Assembly (NCBI GenBank): GCA_021234155.1
Contig: JAJEKV010000020.1
Location: forward strand, 19,647,018-19,711,017
Direction of reading: 5' to 3'
DNA: 64,000 bases
Origin: Isoetes taiwanensis
Lineage: Eukaryota; Streptophyta; Lycopodiopsida; Isoetales; Isoetaceae
Within the stretch, counting starts at the first letter, position 1. Each line of letters opens with the position of its first letter. The notes below the pieces were generated by a model. The model had not been told where the DNA came from. It saw only the letters and a list, made by a program, of their open reading frames with translations, and did no database searches. The translations under genes were made by a program, and so were the position numbers. Below, in pieces: positions 42,262 to 54,400 of the stretch.

Positions 42262-45140
42262 TCAGTGATAGTTCCCAATGAGATCTTGGCGTACCTGGAG
42301 ACCATCCGGAGTATTGAGGCCAATTGCTGGATGAGCGTCAATGAGAAATCCAGAGTGTACCATCTCTTCAAGGGCATGGTGTGCTTCAGCAGGGACAAAC
42401 TGGCATTCCATGAGAAGGCAGGTCTGAAGGTCGAATGTACTGACGCTTGCATTCGGGTTGCAAAAAAAGATAGGACGTCCTCTGGCTAAAGAACTCAGCA
42501 GAAAGCACTTTAAGGCAGCACAAAAACCTGTTTGGCGATGAACAGATGGATCCGGGGAAGTGGCAGCATTTTCCAAAAAGAGGTCAAGGCCAGAGACAGC
42601 ATGTGTGGGTGTCTCCCAACCTCGGGCATTAGGGATGTAGATCCAGTTTTCGGTATGGTCCAAGGTAGCGCCATTCTCCCAATTAGAGCGTCGAACAAAA
42701 CGTGGATCACAGTGGAGATCCGTGGAGATCTGAGGAGGAGTCCACCCAGCATGGCCTTCCAGGACCTTAGTCCAAAAGGGAAGACGCCAATCCGAGGTGA
42801 GATACCTGGGGCGTGCGGGTGCACCTAATGAAGCATACGGAGATTGAGTCATGCCCATGGGCGTGGGCAGCTGGGCCTGCTCCCTGAATTCACGAACAAG
42901 GTCTGCATCCAGAGCACGGCACCACTGTTCCCAATCTGAATCTGAGAGCATGGTATAGACTGGAGGATTAACCCAACCCGTGGGTATTGTCTTGCTGTCC
43001 AGAAGGGCACGCAGAGAGTTGTAACCACCCAGATGTTGCATATAAATTTGTGCAAACGGAAGATCCTCAGGATGGGCTAAATTCTTCCGCACCTGTTCCA
43101 GCGTCTCAGCTTGCCATAGAGGTAGGTGATGAGCTAGCTCAGGCATGTACTCAGTGGATAGAGTGTTGGACCGAGCAGGATCCTGTAAATACGGATTGTT
43201 TTCTAATAACAACCAGTGGGCATGAGGGTTGCCTTGAAAAATTTGATGTGCCTCATCTCTGAATTTATCTTGCGTATCAGCCAGATAGAAATCGTGAAAA
43301 ATATAAGCCATAGACTGAACGACTCGGAAGATGACCAAATCAGAATCCTCACAGTGGATTTGATCAAAAACTAAGAGGGCACAGAGTAAACCTTTGTCTT
43401 CAACAGAAAGGTCCGGCCAGATCCTGAGAAAATTCGCGCTGCCCAGGGGCTGCGCATTAATCTTGTCGTTTGCCGCGTACCACTTGAGAAGAAAAAGGTG
43501 GCTCGGGCAACCACATAATCCAGATAACTGGAAGGGGTACATAAGTCCGTAGGAATGCGGAGAGCAATATCAATATAGGCCTCTTGTTGATTTTGTGCGT
43601 CTTCCACAGATTGAACAGCTTGCTGGAGTTGATTTTCCAAGTCTCGGATCTGATTATCCTTTTCAAGCAGGAGACGGGACTGATCACGGAATTTCCGGTG
43701 AGAGAGTGTGGCCTGTGAAGATGAAGGCACTTGAGTGGAGCTTTGAAGCCGAAGGGTGGCAATTTTTGCGTCATCAATTATCTTCTGCTTCTGAGCTTCA
43801 GTAAGTTGAGCCTGGAGAGGCGTGGATAATTGGCCTTCAAGAGAAATGATCTGCTCGTTGCGTCCCTTGAGGTCGTTGAGCTGATTGTTATAATTTTGAG
43901 AGAGATCCGTGTACATTGTTTGAAGGTCAGCCAGGGTTTTGTCCTTGGTCTTGATCTGCTCCAACAATTCTTGAATGGTGGACTGTAACTGAGCCTGTTG
44001 ATCAGCCAGTAGGCTAGTCTGTTCATGTTCAGTCTTGAGAGATTCACGGGCCTGTAAAAGAGCCTCGTGCTTCTGTTGAAGTTTATCTTCAAGAGATTGA
44101 ACTTCCGTGGTGGCAGCTTGGAGATTCCTTTGAACTGCTTCCGTGGCCTCCATGTAAGCTTGAATGCCATTCATGAAGGTTTCTTGCGAGTCTTGAAGCT
44201 TAAGGACAGCTGCGTGTACATCCTGCTGATATTGATACAGGGCCTGTCGAGAAGGTGGAAAGGCGGGGCCTTGTTGGCGATTAGACTGTGACGTCTGAGA
44301 AACATGATGAGAATTTGAGGGCGTGGTTTCCGTGGATGAAGAGGAAACAGGAATAGATTTGTCTTGATTTTGAGCATGACCAGGAGAAAGAGGAGGGCGT
44401 GAAGTCTCAGCATGGTGGTTTTTAGGAAGGGAATGGAAGGTTTGGTGAGTGGGTGCCTGAGAAGTAGAGGGGGACCCTGGACTGGCGATAGGTACACAAT
44501 GACGGATGATGGCCTGGAGGTGAGCACCCACAGCAGTGTCAAAGCCAGAAGAAGGTGCTGCGCGGATGCGATCAATTTCATGCAGAAGTCTGAGGAACAA
44601 AATTTGTGGTCAATCAATAGGATGAGTGGAGTGGATGGCCATAATGACAATGTTGTAAAACTGTTTATTGATATGGGTATTCTTGATGGAATACCCATAG
44701 AATTTTCGCCACAGAAAGTATCGTGGGTCTTTGCAATATTTGTGAGTCGATGGGTGTTGGCTTGATAAGGAGTTGCGCCATACTGAGAGACATCCTGGTC
44801 CTGTAAGGCAGCCCAAGATAAAGAAGGTCTGTGAAGAGGGATCTGGAATACCTGAGAAAGCAGGACTGGGGTAAGCAAAATGGTGGTCTGATCGGCCGTG
44901 GTGGCGTATCCATCCGTGGTGTTGATTATGTGAGCGACAAACTGCTTGAGTTGCTCCGGGATTTCGGGCAGGGAGATCCTGCTTGGAGAATTCATAAAGC
45001 CCATGGCGTTCCGCAACTGCGCGACTTGGACCTGCAAGGGAATCACGAAAGGTGGGAGTGGAGAAAATTACTGACTAAAAAAGAGCCGGATCCCTTGGAG
45101 CAGTAACTTGAAGTTGGGAGAATTTGCCTGGAGCAGCCAT
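42262..45140 (-). pseudogene. Extra 3' ORF of the gypsy element (about 900 aa), frameshifted
   Basis: From ATG 45140 (MAAPGKFSQLQVTAPRDPAL, then a stop) the coding reading moves through at least three frames. An N-terminal globular part (RISLPEIPEQLKQFVAHI, FYNIVIMAIHSTHPID, LLHEIDRIRAAPSSGFDTAV) is followed by a Ser/Pro/Gln linker and a long coiled coil at about 44250-43580 (Gln- and Leu-rich heptads, as in LEDKLQQKHEALLQARESL). A C-terminal part follows (43500-42262: LSVEDKGLLCALLVFDQIHC, WEQWCRALDADLVREFREQA, WENGATLDHTENWIYIPNAR). The first part resembles plant mobile-domain-like ORFs carried by some plant retroelements. The C-terminal part is unrecognised. Extra 3' ORFs are known in Tat elements, but their role is not. 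Confidence 0.6.
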
Positions 45141-45619
45141 GGCGAAAAGCGTCGAAAAGGAACTGGAAGAGCGGATGTGAGAAGCCGGAGGGCGGAGAAC
45201 AGAAGATGAAAATGAAGATAGACGAAAAGGTTTTAGGGCGCACAAGTTGTGGCGAAGGGGCGTGATGAGAATGAAACAGCAACTGTTGAAGATGCGAAGA
45301 AGTCGATTGAGAGGCAAAAATGTGGCTAAGTCCCCAAGCAGTTAAGGGAGAAGCGATGAACGATGGAGATGAGACGTGAATTAACGATCGGATGTGACAG
45401 CTGACGAAGTTACAAATATTAATGTCCGACGGGCGTGAAAGGAAGGAATGTCATTTAATGCTGGCAACTCGAAGTGAGATATCATAAAGAAAAATGTGTC
45501 AGACAGGACCATTGCTAGAGATGCGGCGGGAGAAAAATTCTGCATTTAGAAAGAACCGTGCATTGCAACCACGTTAGCAATTTTGTGATTGGTCCACGTC
45601 GACAGAGCTCCAAGCGGTT

Positions 45620-45990
45620 GGGCTATATAAGACGAGCAGTGGTCGAAGCTGAGACACCAGTTCGTGAGCATGGATGATGAATGTACTATGCCGACTAGTT
45701 GCCAGGAATGGATCACTTGCAAGATGAACGCGATGGACCTCTGGAAATGTCGCAACCGCGGCATCCGGATGGACGGTTGGTGTGGCGCAATGGCGGAGCA
45801 CCCGGACCCCAAGACTACTCCCATCGAGGTGGTGATCCATCTGCGCTGGGAGCCTGAGCACTGCCGCTACCTGGTGCTCCGCATCACCTCTGCTCCAAAC
45901 CCGGAGTAGGGGTTATTTTAACTTAGGATTTTGTAAATAGGGCTCTGCCCATAGCAATGCCCACCTTTTGTATTTCGCCACTAATATAAT
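45620..45990 (+). CDS. Antisense gene-like unit inside the gypsy element
   Basis: Opposite to the element, a TATA box (GGCTATATAAGACG, 45621-45634) is followed about 40 bp later by ATG 45670 and a 79-codon frame to TAG 45909. It reads MDDECTMPTSCQEWITCKMN, a Cys-containing middle (DLWKCRNRGIRMDGWCG) and VVIHLRWEPEHCRYLVLRIT. AT-rich polyadenylation-like sequence (AATATAATATAAATATG) follows. It lies between the integrase end and the 3' ORF start, where the sense strand has no good frame. No family is recognised. Antisense ORFs occur in some Tat elements, so this may be a real regulatory or accessory gene. Confidence 0.45.
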
Positions 45991-46003
45991 ATAAATATGC
46001 CAC

Positions 46004-47285
46004 TTAGGCACTATCTGTGGAGTCGGAATTTTGTTGTTGATCATGTGTATGAACGCTTGTATCTTCTGTATGAAATTGTTTTAGGCGAAAACCATTAACC
46101 AGTGTAGGTAATGGAGTGCCATCTAACTCGGCCAGCTTGAAACACTGGGTTGAACAACTTGAATAATTTGATAAGGACCAAGCCACCTGAATTTTAACTT
46201 GCCTGGAAAATTTTTGTAACGAGAATCATAAAGCAAAACCAATTCACCTTCTTTAAAAGTTTTGGTCTTCAGATGTTTGTCATGCAAGGATTTCCGCAAC
46301 TGTTGGCCATGAAGAACCCGAATATAAGCATCTCGCCGAAGTCCATCCAATTGTTCAAGTTGGTAAACTCGTTCTTGAAGAGCTGCAGGTGGATTACATG
46401 TGGTAGCAAGTTGGAAACGAAGTGTCGGAAGAACATATTCAAACGTCATCAAAGCTTCTTGACCATAAACCAACTTAAAAAGAGTATGACCAGTAGCAAT
46501 CTTGAAACAGCAGTTGTAAGCCCAAAGAACAGTAGGTAACTTTTCGTGCCAATCCGTGCGAGAGGCATCACAGATTTTCTTCAGAATAGTGATGAGAGTC
46601 TTGTTTGTGCTTTCATCCAAACCATTCCCTTGAGGACAGTAAGGTGTGCTTTTGCGGTGATGTATGTGCAAATAATCTGTCAGCTCCTTGATGGTGTGAT
46701 TAACGAAATGAACTCCACGATCACTGACCAGTTCCGTGGGACAGCCAAAACGCGTGATGATGTGTGTGTACAGAACCTTGACGGTGCTTGATGCAGTATT
46801 GTCTGGAAGTGCACAAGCCTCAGCCCATTTGGTAGCGTAATCATAATGTAGCGGGCATGGGTGTGCCGCGCGGGAGGATCCATGGGCCCCACAAAGTTCA
46901 TTCCCCATTTGCTGAAGGGAAGTGGTGTGGCGATCGGCATCAATGGGAGTGCGTCACGGGCCGTGGGCCGACCCACATGCTGACAGACATCACACGTGCG
47001 GGCGTGAGCGTGGGTATCCTTGAAGAGCGTGGGCCAGAAATAGCCTGCGAGAAGGATTTTGCGTGCCGTGGTGTCACCGTGGAAATGACCACCACCAAGC
47101 CCCTCATGGGCTTGTCGAACGATATCGGGCACTTCATGAGGAAGAACACAGCGTCTGAGGACCATATCCTTGCCGCGTTTGTACAGATGGCCTGCAACCA
47201 TGGTGTAGTTACGGACCTCACGGAGAAACTGATGGTGGCGGGACCGAAGCTTTTCAGGAGAAAGCGTGGGATCTTATGAGGGAAG
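46004..47285 (-). pseudogene. Integrase of the nested gypsy element
   Basis: The zinc-binding HHCC domain is AHEGLGGGHFHGDTTARKIL...CDVCQH. The catalytic core has DYATKWAEAC (first Asp), TELVSDRGVHFVN (second Asp) and CPQGNGLDESTNKTL (Glu; the usual GQVES is GLDES). The C-terminal part has LLYDSRYKNFPGKLKFRWLG and, after a frameshift near 46155, FKLAELDGTPLPTLVNGFRL. Another frameshift lies near 46850. Integrase inserts the cDNA into the genome. No chromodomain follows, as expected for the Tat/Athila group. Confidence 0.85.
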
Positions 47286-47391
47286 AGCACCAATGAGAAG
47301 ATACTGCTGAAAGTTATGGAACCAATGGGCCGTGGCTGTGATCAAAAACAGCTGTGCGTCAGGAAAGGCATCTGAAACACCCGTGGAGGGA

Positions 47392-48540
47392 TCATCTGTG
47401 TGAATGCGTGAGAATCATGCCCGTGGGCGTGGGCTTGTTGATCAAATAGAGAAGAGCCTGATGATCAACAAAGAACTTGATCTGACTGCCCAACAAATAA
47501 TGACAGAAGCGTTGGACACAAAAAATTAAACCCAAGGCCTCCCTCTCGGTGGCAGAGTAGTTGCGCTCAGCAGGATTGAGTTTTCTGCTGGCATAACGGT
47601 TGGGTTTATCTGTGCGTGCGTCATATGCTTGAGAGAGAACAACACCAATAGCAAACGCGACATGAACATGGAAAGGCTTGTCCCATTGAGGAGGAACAAG
47701 CACGGGGGCCTGAGTAAGCAAGAGCTTCAACTGTTGGAAAGCAGCATCTGCCTGGGAATTCCAAGCCCAAGTGGACTCATCACCCGTGAGTTTATGAATG
47801 GGATCAGCAATAGCTGCAAGTCCAGGAATGAAGGTGGAATAGTAATTGACCTTGTCCAAGAAAGAACGTGTCTCCTTGATATTAGATGGTGCTTGAGCCT
47901 TAAGCACACAACTGATTTTAGCAGGATCTGTGGTGATACCTTCTTTACTGACCACATGACCTAACAGAACACCAGAGGTGACGCAGAAGGTGCATTTCTC
48001 AGATTTTAGACTAATACCAGACTCGTCACATTTCTGAAAGATAAGCTCTAATTTGTCCAGGTGATCATCCATGGAACTGTAGGCTGAAAAGTCATCTTGA
48101 AAGATCTGGAGAAAGGGTTTCTCCTTCATATAATCTTGAAAGACCGAGAGCATGATGCGTTGAAACGTGGATGGAGAGTTGAATAAACCAAAAGGAACCA
48201 CCTTGTAGGCAAAAGTGCCCCATGGGGTGGTAAAGGTAGTCTTGAGTTGATCTGCCGTAGCCTGAAAAACCATCCATGAAGGAGTACATTTCATGGCCAG
48301 CAACCTCTTTCAGAACCTGGTCTGTGAAGGGAAGCGAGAAGTGATCACGCTCCGTGCCCTGATTGAGTTTGCGATAGTCCATGCAGACGTGGATCTAACC
48401 GTTGTGTTTGAGAGCAATGACGATGGGGCTCACCCATTGAATGTTTGACCTCATAAATCGCTTCCAGACTAGGAGTTTATCAATTTCGGCCTTGACGATC
48501 CGCGCGAATTGGGGTTGAGCGATGCATTGTCGTTGCTAGA
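47392..48540 (-). pseudogene. Reverse transcriptase and RNase H of the nested gypsy element
   Basis: In order: AEIDKLLVWKRF, WVSPIVIALKHNG, stop, CMDYRKLNQGTERDHFSLPF, SFMDGFSGY, frameshift near 48300, TTPWGTFAYKVVPFGLFNSP, FLQIFQDDFSAYS (the catalytic YxDD box as FQDD), LLGHVVSKEGITTDPAK, then RNase H-type NRYASRKLNPAERNYSATER and FFVDHQALLYLINKP. Family order is complete. One stop (48395 region) and a frameshift inactivate it. I see no second archaeal-type RNase H. Confidence 0.85.
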
Positions 48541-49073
48541 CGGGACATGCATCCGGGTTTGGTAGGAATGGTGAGTTCCCCAAGTCTTTGTTGATACCCG
48601 AAGATCTTTATAGCTCAGGCAAAAATGTGTTTGAATTTTTGAATAGCGTGAGGGGGCGTGCGTCCGATAGGTAGTCGGAGATTTGCAGCTAGGCGACGGG
48701 GATGATTGTTGCCAACGCGTCTACTGAATCTCCACCTCAGAGTCCGAATGTGTGGAACAACCGGTGTCTTGAACAACGTGAGCAGGAGGTTGAAACATGG
48801 CGGGATGAGCTACATTTTGTGTGGTGAAGAAAAGCGGTTCTTGGCGTCATCTAGCGATGGTTGCTTCATGGCGGCATGGGCGCCCACCGTTTACGGAGGA
48901 AGTGCGATGTCGAAAAAATGGTCAAGTCTTTGGATGCGATTGCAAGGAGCCACGTAAGGGTCGGCGGTAGCAGCCCGGCTGATCACGATCCAGTCATCTC
49001 ACCCCAAGGATCAGCATATTCAGGGTAGGATGAAAGAGGCAGACTCGCAGGTGGAGCCTAAACATGATAGATA

Positions 49074-49729
49074 TTACGGGCTTCTTGAATCGGTATGCGA
49101 GAGAAGGTTGGCATGTTCCATGAGAGATGATCTTGCGGTTTCCAAATCCATGGTAGCATTGAGATGACCATCTGTAATGACGAGCTGGGTTCGTGGCCCG
49201 ATAATGAATACTTTTTGCCTGACGGAGAAAAGGTCTGCCGACCAACATTTCATAATCACCGGGATCTTCAGGCTTTCCAAACACCAAATTATAAAGGGAA
49301 TCTGAGGTCTCCTATATTGATATGAAGAAGGGGTGTAACGGCTTGAGGGCGCGTGATATGACCATTGGCCAACTTGATGTCATATGGGGCACGGTAAAGT
49401 TGTTTGATGCCCAATTGTTTTCGGAGCTTGTCAGTAATAAGATTGACAGCACTCCCACCATCGATCTGCACATGATTGACTTGATGATTGCCCACCATGG
49501 CATGCACCGTGGGTGTAGAGGTAGCCACAACCCCAACCAGAACCGTGGGAAGGGGCAACTGGTCCTTGAGAGCAGGACAAAGTTTCAAAATGGTGGCTAA
49601 ACTCAAAGGAATTTTGATTTTTGCAAGTTCTTCTTGGAGTTCCAAAGGAACACGAGAAAACGAATCAGCAGGATTCAAGGGAGCTGAAGTCTGAGGTAAA
49701 GAAGCAGAAACTTCTTTGAGAAGCTCCAC
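49074..49729 (-). pseudogene. Aspartic protease region
   Basis: VQIDGGSAVNLITDKLRKQL carries the retroviral-type protease motif (D-G-G in place of the usual D-S/T-G). It is followed by ANGHITRPQAVTPLLHINIG and, after a frame change at about 49290, LVFGKPEDPGDYEMLVGRPF. The protease would process the element's Gag-Pol. Sits between gag and reverse transcriptase as in other gypsy elements. Confidence 0.75.
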
Positions 49730-49998
49730 CTCTGCAGCAATATTCGGATATGTCTGAGAGCGTGGAGTGTGAGATAACGGAGGTGCGTCATGACGCTATT
49801 GAGCCCTGGTGGTGGCGTGCGCATTAGCAAGTGTGCGGCCTTCTGCGGCCTGCATGAGGTTGAGGATACTTTGTCTTACCTTGGGCATGACATGAGGCAT
49901 GAGTTTATCCAAGTCTGGTGCAAAGTGAACATTTTTTTCTTCTTCATGAGGGATCGTGTCTACGACAAAAGCAGGACGCGTATCATGAGGAATGATGG

Positions 49999-51849
49999 TC
50001 AAGGGGCATGAAGCCCTGGTTTGTCGTGAGACCAAACCAACCCAGTTTGACGGTTGGACCGGAGGATTGAGAGCTTGGTAAATTTCTTCCTGAGCTTGTT
50101 GATCCATAGGAGGAGTTGGGAAGGAGCTGGTTTATACCGTGATTGTTGAGGCACGCGTGGTGGCTTTCGGAGAACAGGACGAGGGCCTTGTTTGCCATTA
50201 GCGATCCAAAGTTGATAGGCCGTGAGGCGTACTAACGTGGTTTGATTCGTGCCTGGAAGTTGGACTTGAACTTGAGGAAGTTGAGGGCATGCCGTGGTGG
50301 TATGACCCCATTCCAGACAATGATAACACTGGGCTTTAGAAGGATCAAAAGGAGCATGGTTGCCTTGTCCTCTTGGCTGCTGAGGTTGCTGAGACTGTGG
50401 ATACGGTTGAAGTGGTTGAGCTTGAAATTGCTGAAGTTGGTATGACGTTTGTTGCTGAGGCGTGGTCTGGACTTGATAAACCATCTTTTGTCGGAAGGGT
50501 GTAGGATGAGTACGAGTGCATTCTTCTGTGGCATGATTGCACATGTTGCAGCGTTTACAATGAGGAGGGCCATTGGAGGAGTTGCACTCATTGGCCAAAT
50601 GGCCTTGATATTTGCAGAGGTGGCACCAAATTTGACTGCGTTGAGGATTTGAGTGTTGAGGCTGAACTGCAGTCTGAGGAACCATGACAGGAGGAATGAA
50701 AGGTAGCTCCTGGAGGGCCACGCCTCGGGAGGAAACATTAACTGAATGATTGACAAGTTCGATGGCCTGCTCCAAAGTCTTGGGGCGCAGGTATTCAGTC
50801 ATGAGACGAATAGCCGGAGGAAGTCCCTGTAGAAACCAGACGAGGATCTGGCTTTGCGTGGGGTACTCTTGAAGTTTGCGGAGGAGGATGTGAAGACGAT
50901 CCGCAAAATCCCGGGTTGACTCCGTGGGCTCTTGCTAAAGATCATTGAGTTGCTTGAGAAGAAGTTGATCATCATTTTTGGTGCCATAATGAGAAAGGAA
51001 AGCAGTCTTCATATCTGTCCAATTTTGTTTCCAATGGCTTTTGTTTGTCATGAGCCATTGATGAGGGGATCTACGCAGCGTGGTGGAAAAGATGTGGAAC
51101 TTCAGTTGAGGTTGAGCGTGACTATTTAGGACAGCCAGAGCCTCAAATTCTTCCATGTGGGCTTGAGCACTTTGATCCAATGGTTTGCCTTTAGTACTGC
51201 CAAAAGTGGGATAGGTCAGTTTGAGAGTCTGAAAAGAAGAGTGTGACGGACCTTGCGCATAAAGCGGCTGAGTAGGAAGAGGTACAGAATAAGGTGGAAC
51301 AGCCATAGTCTCGGTATGGTGTGGCAGAGGTACAGAAAAACCTTGAGAGTCTGGAAAAGGAACATCATGTGGGGAAGGTCCTTGAGAGCCTTGTTCGTGA
51401 GGTTTGAGATCAATGAGAGTGTAAACTGGAAGAGTATGGTGAAAAGAAGAGGATTGGAGATATGTCTGAACCTGGGGAGGGCCGAAAAAGACATGGGGAT
51501 GACCCATCCCTCCAGGGGGAGATGATGGTTGTGAAGGCAGAGGAGTATGGCCAGAGGAGATATGAATGTAGGCACTCTCCGGAGTGTAGAAATAAGCTGG
51601 AGGGGGTTGAACAAGTGTATGATGGGGAGACTGAGGTTGTGAACAATGTTTACACGCTGGAGGAGAGCGAGGACGAAAGTGAACATGAGGAGTAGGTGGC
51701 GCCGATTGAGCTCGTGAGCGAATATGGCCTCTCTCAATATCATAACAAGTGTCATACATATCTCGAGCAACTTCACGACGTTGAAGGCACTCCAATCAAG
51801 ACGCCGTCTGGCTAAGAAGCTCCTCTGGGGTGAAAGCTCGGGCAGACAT
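49999..51849 (-). pseudogene. Gag with three CCHC zinc knuckles, two in-frame stops
   Basis: ATG 51849 (MSARAFTPEELLSQTAS) opens the frame. It is interrupted by TGA (51796-51798) and TAG (50935-50937) but otherwise continuous to 49999. A Pro/Ser/His-rich N-terminal half precedes a gag-like core (KLTYPTFGSTKGKPLDQSAQ, HQWLMTNKSHWKQNWTDMKT, LIHxL-type helices) and three zinc knuckles: CHLCKYQGHLANEC, CKRCNMCNHATEEC and CYHCLEWGHTTTAC. Gag forms the virus-like particle and packages RNA. After 49999 the reading shifts frame and runs on towards protease. Confidence 0.85.
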
Positions 51850-51876
51850 GGTAAAAGAAGGAAGGAAAAGAAAATC

Positions 51877-51895
51877 AGACCCGGCAACAGCGACA
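51877..51895 (-). other. Primer-binding site (tRNA-Asp type)
   Basis: The minus strand just inside the 5' LTR reads TGTCGCTGTTGCCGGGTCT. It matches the complement of the plant tRNA-Asp 3' end (TGGCGCCGTTGCCGGGG) at 14 of 17 positions. Confidence 0.65.
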
Positions 51896-51896
51896 G

Positions 51897-52472
51897 TGTT
51901 TGGGGTCTGGGTTCGGGAACTCCTGCAAGACAGCCCTCTGTGAGGACCCGTGGATCAAACAGGAGAATCCGGTAGCTGTGTCACGCGGGATTTGCAAAAG
52001 GAACAAAGGAAAAAGGGAAGAGAGAGAACAAAAGAAAAAAGAACACAATGATGAGAACGAAACTCTTTGATATCAATGATGATACATGAGCTCTCGCAAT
52101 AGAGAGAAAACAGAATGGAGACAAGACCAAAAACTCGTCTAGCCTGGAATGCTAGGTCTACTCATATATATAGTACAATGGCCTCTGGCCCAATATAGAC
52201 ACTTTGTCAGATCTCGGTGCCGACTCCTGGAAGGAGGCCTGATTTGCAGGAATGCTGGCGGTGCCTCTTGAAATGCCTGAAATCACGCTGACGCTGACGC
52301 TGACGGCCCGTCGCTTGTCTGTTCGTCTCTTCTTTGTCGCGGGCGGCGTGGCCTTCTGCGTGGTCTACTGCTTGGTCTGCTGCTTGGCCTTTGATGACTG
52401 ACCTGGACCTGACTGTTGACCTGGTCCTCCGTGTACATGAATAGTCCTGTACCAGGACGTACAGGACTAACA
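51897..52472 (-). repeat. 5' LTR of the nested gypsy element
   Basis: Matches 41660-42240 over its whole length with few substitutions and small indels. Followed by target duplication AGGCT at 52473-52477. Confidence 0.92.
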
Positions 52473-54400
52473 AGGCTACGTCGAAGGCCTTAACGATGAA
52501 ATTAGAAAGCTTTTCAGGGCCATAAACCTGAGGGCGATTCCAAAATGTTCCAAAAATGTTTCAAATTGTTCCAAAAAATTCTCGAATATTCTAGAATGCT
52601 CTAAAAATTCTAGCATGTAAGGGAATCTAGAGAAATCTATCCTTCGAGAAAGTTCCAAAATGTTCTAGAAAACTAGAATGTAAGAGAATTTAGGGGAATC
52701 TAAAAGAATCTAAGGGTGCAGTCCGAGTAAGAAGTTCTTGGAAGACCATCCGTCTTATTGGTGACACATTATGATTATAATCATGACTATTGTATTGTGT
52801 TAATATAATGAATATATGATAAGATACGATATCTTTTGTTTTACGTTATAAATGGTTTTTTGATATTATTGTCCGCATAGCTATATCATTAAACAACTAA
52901 TGCAACAACAAATAAGTTCATGATAAGAATTATAATCCAATGTGTGCACAAGGACAGCCATGATCATCGAACCCAATAAACGACCGAGAGGGGATCACAG
53001 GCACTGCCATATGACAAAGGAAAAGGGAAAAAGAGAAGTAGACACATATTCCCCATTTCATATTCAACTTGGAACAGCGTCAATTCTGATTCAGCATCAG
53101 AAGAATAAGTGGAAAGTGAATATGATCGTTGCGAAGGTCGTAACAGGGATAAGGTAGAGAAAGGATCGGAATACCAGAAGAAAGTCGACTCGGTGTTGAG
53201 CAACGTATGAAAAGCCAGAAAGCTTGAGCAATTCTTCGGCAACACCAAATCGGGTATGGAAGACGTGGCATGACTAGATAAAATGAGAGAGTATGGGAAT
53301 GCTTATGGCATGAGGGACAAGGACAAAGGCAAGGTTACAACCAACCTTAAAGAAGCAGTAAGGATCTGGTGGAAGGGCTATGCTATGGGTTAAGCAGGGA
53401 CAACTGCAGGTTTAAGAAGATTGCTAAGGCGTTCAAATGCCACTATGTTGCCAAGGAGGATAAGTGTCGTATAATGCAGATATTCTACATACTGGAACAA
53501 GGAACAAATCAGTGCAAAAGTACACCGAGGAAATCATGAGGCTAAGGTTCTATATGTCGAAGCTAAGTGAAAGACATACAGTAGAAGGCTATCGTCGAAG
53601 GCCTTAACTTTAAAATTAAAAAGCTTTTCAGGGCCACAAACCTGAGGGCAGTAGTTGGAGCAGAGTCAAAACCCTTGAGCTTATAGAGAATAGGTCCCCA
53701 GGATAACGAGCAGAGGCATAACGTCTATAAAAAAGAAAAAGCTCAAGAGCCTACAGCCCAAGAGCAACCAGCCCAGCATCTTACAACAACAATTATGGAA
53801 AACATGATAAAAAGTAGGTTCGTTTTAAGAACAAAGGGCAAGCGAGAGGATCAAACTACTCAAAAAGGAGTAAAGCAGTTCCTTCAATCAATCCCAAAGG
53901 AGAAAAGGCAGGAGTGCATAGAAAAATAGTTGTGCCTTAGATGCTTCCAGCCAGGGCATATGACACATATTGCCCCTTTGTGATGAATGCGGCTCTATGG
54001 GAAACTCCCCCGGAGGATGACGATGAGGAATCGCACGATTATATCTAGGGTGAATGCCACATCCTTACCGCCATTGATAATGAAAATGCCAAAAGATAAT
54101 ACAATGTTATATGCATAGTTGGAAAGGTAAAAGCCAATTCGTTCATAGTCCTGATAGATTTCCTCGTGCCTAAGTGTTGAGGTCTACTGTCATGTTATTT
54201 TCACAAAGCCAAGCACAATGTTAAAAGAAAATCATTCACAATTGCTTTTCCAAGGGTCGGATTTTCATTTACTCAAGACTCACATAATAATCAAAAATCA
54301 TCCCAAGCTCTATGTCTGGGCACAGGATCAAGTCGAACTCCAGGTCAGGTAATTCAACTAAAATATCAGAAATTCATAAATAATCTGGCAAATGAAAGGC
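52473..54400 (+). mobile_element. Old Ty3/gypsy-like element, continuation and copy B
   Basis: The first 60 bp finish the interrupted gag of copy A (GYVEGLNDEIRKLFRAINLR). A second LTR-like part then begins abruptly (about 52537), with decayed heat-shock pentamers at 52540-52680 and TTATAAAT at about 52847. A second gag copy follows to about 53600, and then sequence absent from copy A: a Lys/Gln-rich stretch, a decayed zinc knuckle (LCLRCFQPGHMTHI, about 53935), and protease-like debris to about 54360. Many stops. The structure implies a partial tandem duplication of LTR plus gag. Confidence 0.65.

Larger units (their letters stand above)
41660..52472 (-). mobile_element. Complete Ty3/gypsy element of Tat/Athila type, 10.8 kb
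   Basis: Two LTRs (41660-42240 and 51897-52472), a 5-bp target duplication, a polypurine tract and a primer-binding site define a whole element on the minus strand. Gene order is gag, protease, reverse transcriptase, RNase H, integrase, then a long extra 3' ORF. The integrase ends in LVNGFRLKQFH without a chromodomain, and the primer site matches tRNA-Asp; both point to the Ogre/Tat/Athila group. Stops and frameshifts lie in gag, pol and the 3' ORF, so it cannot move by itself. The LTRs remain highly similar (581 and 576 bp, few differences), so insertion is fairly recent. Confidence 0.92.
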
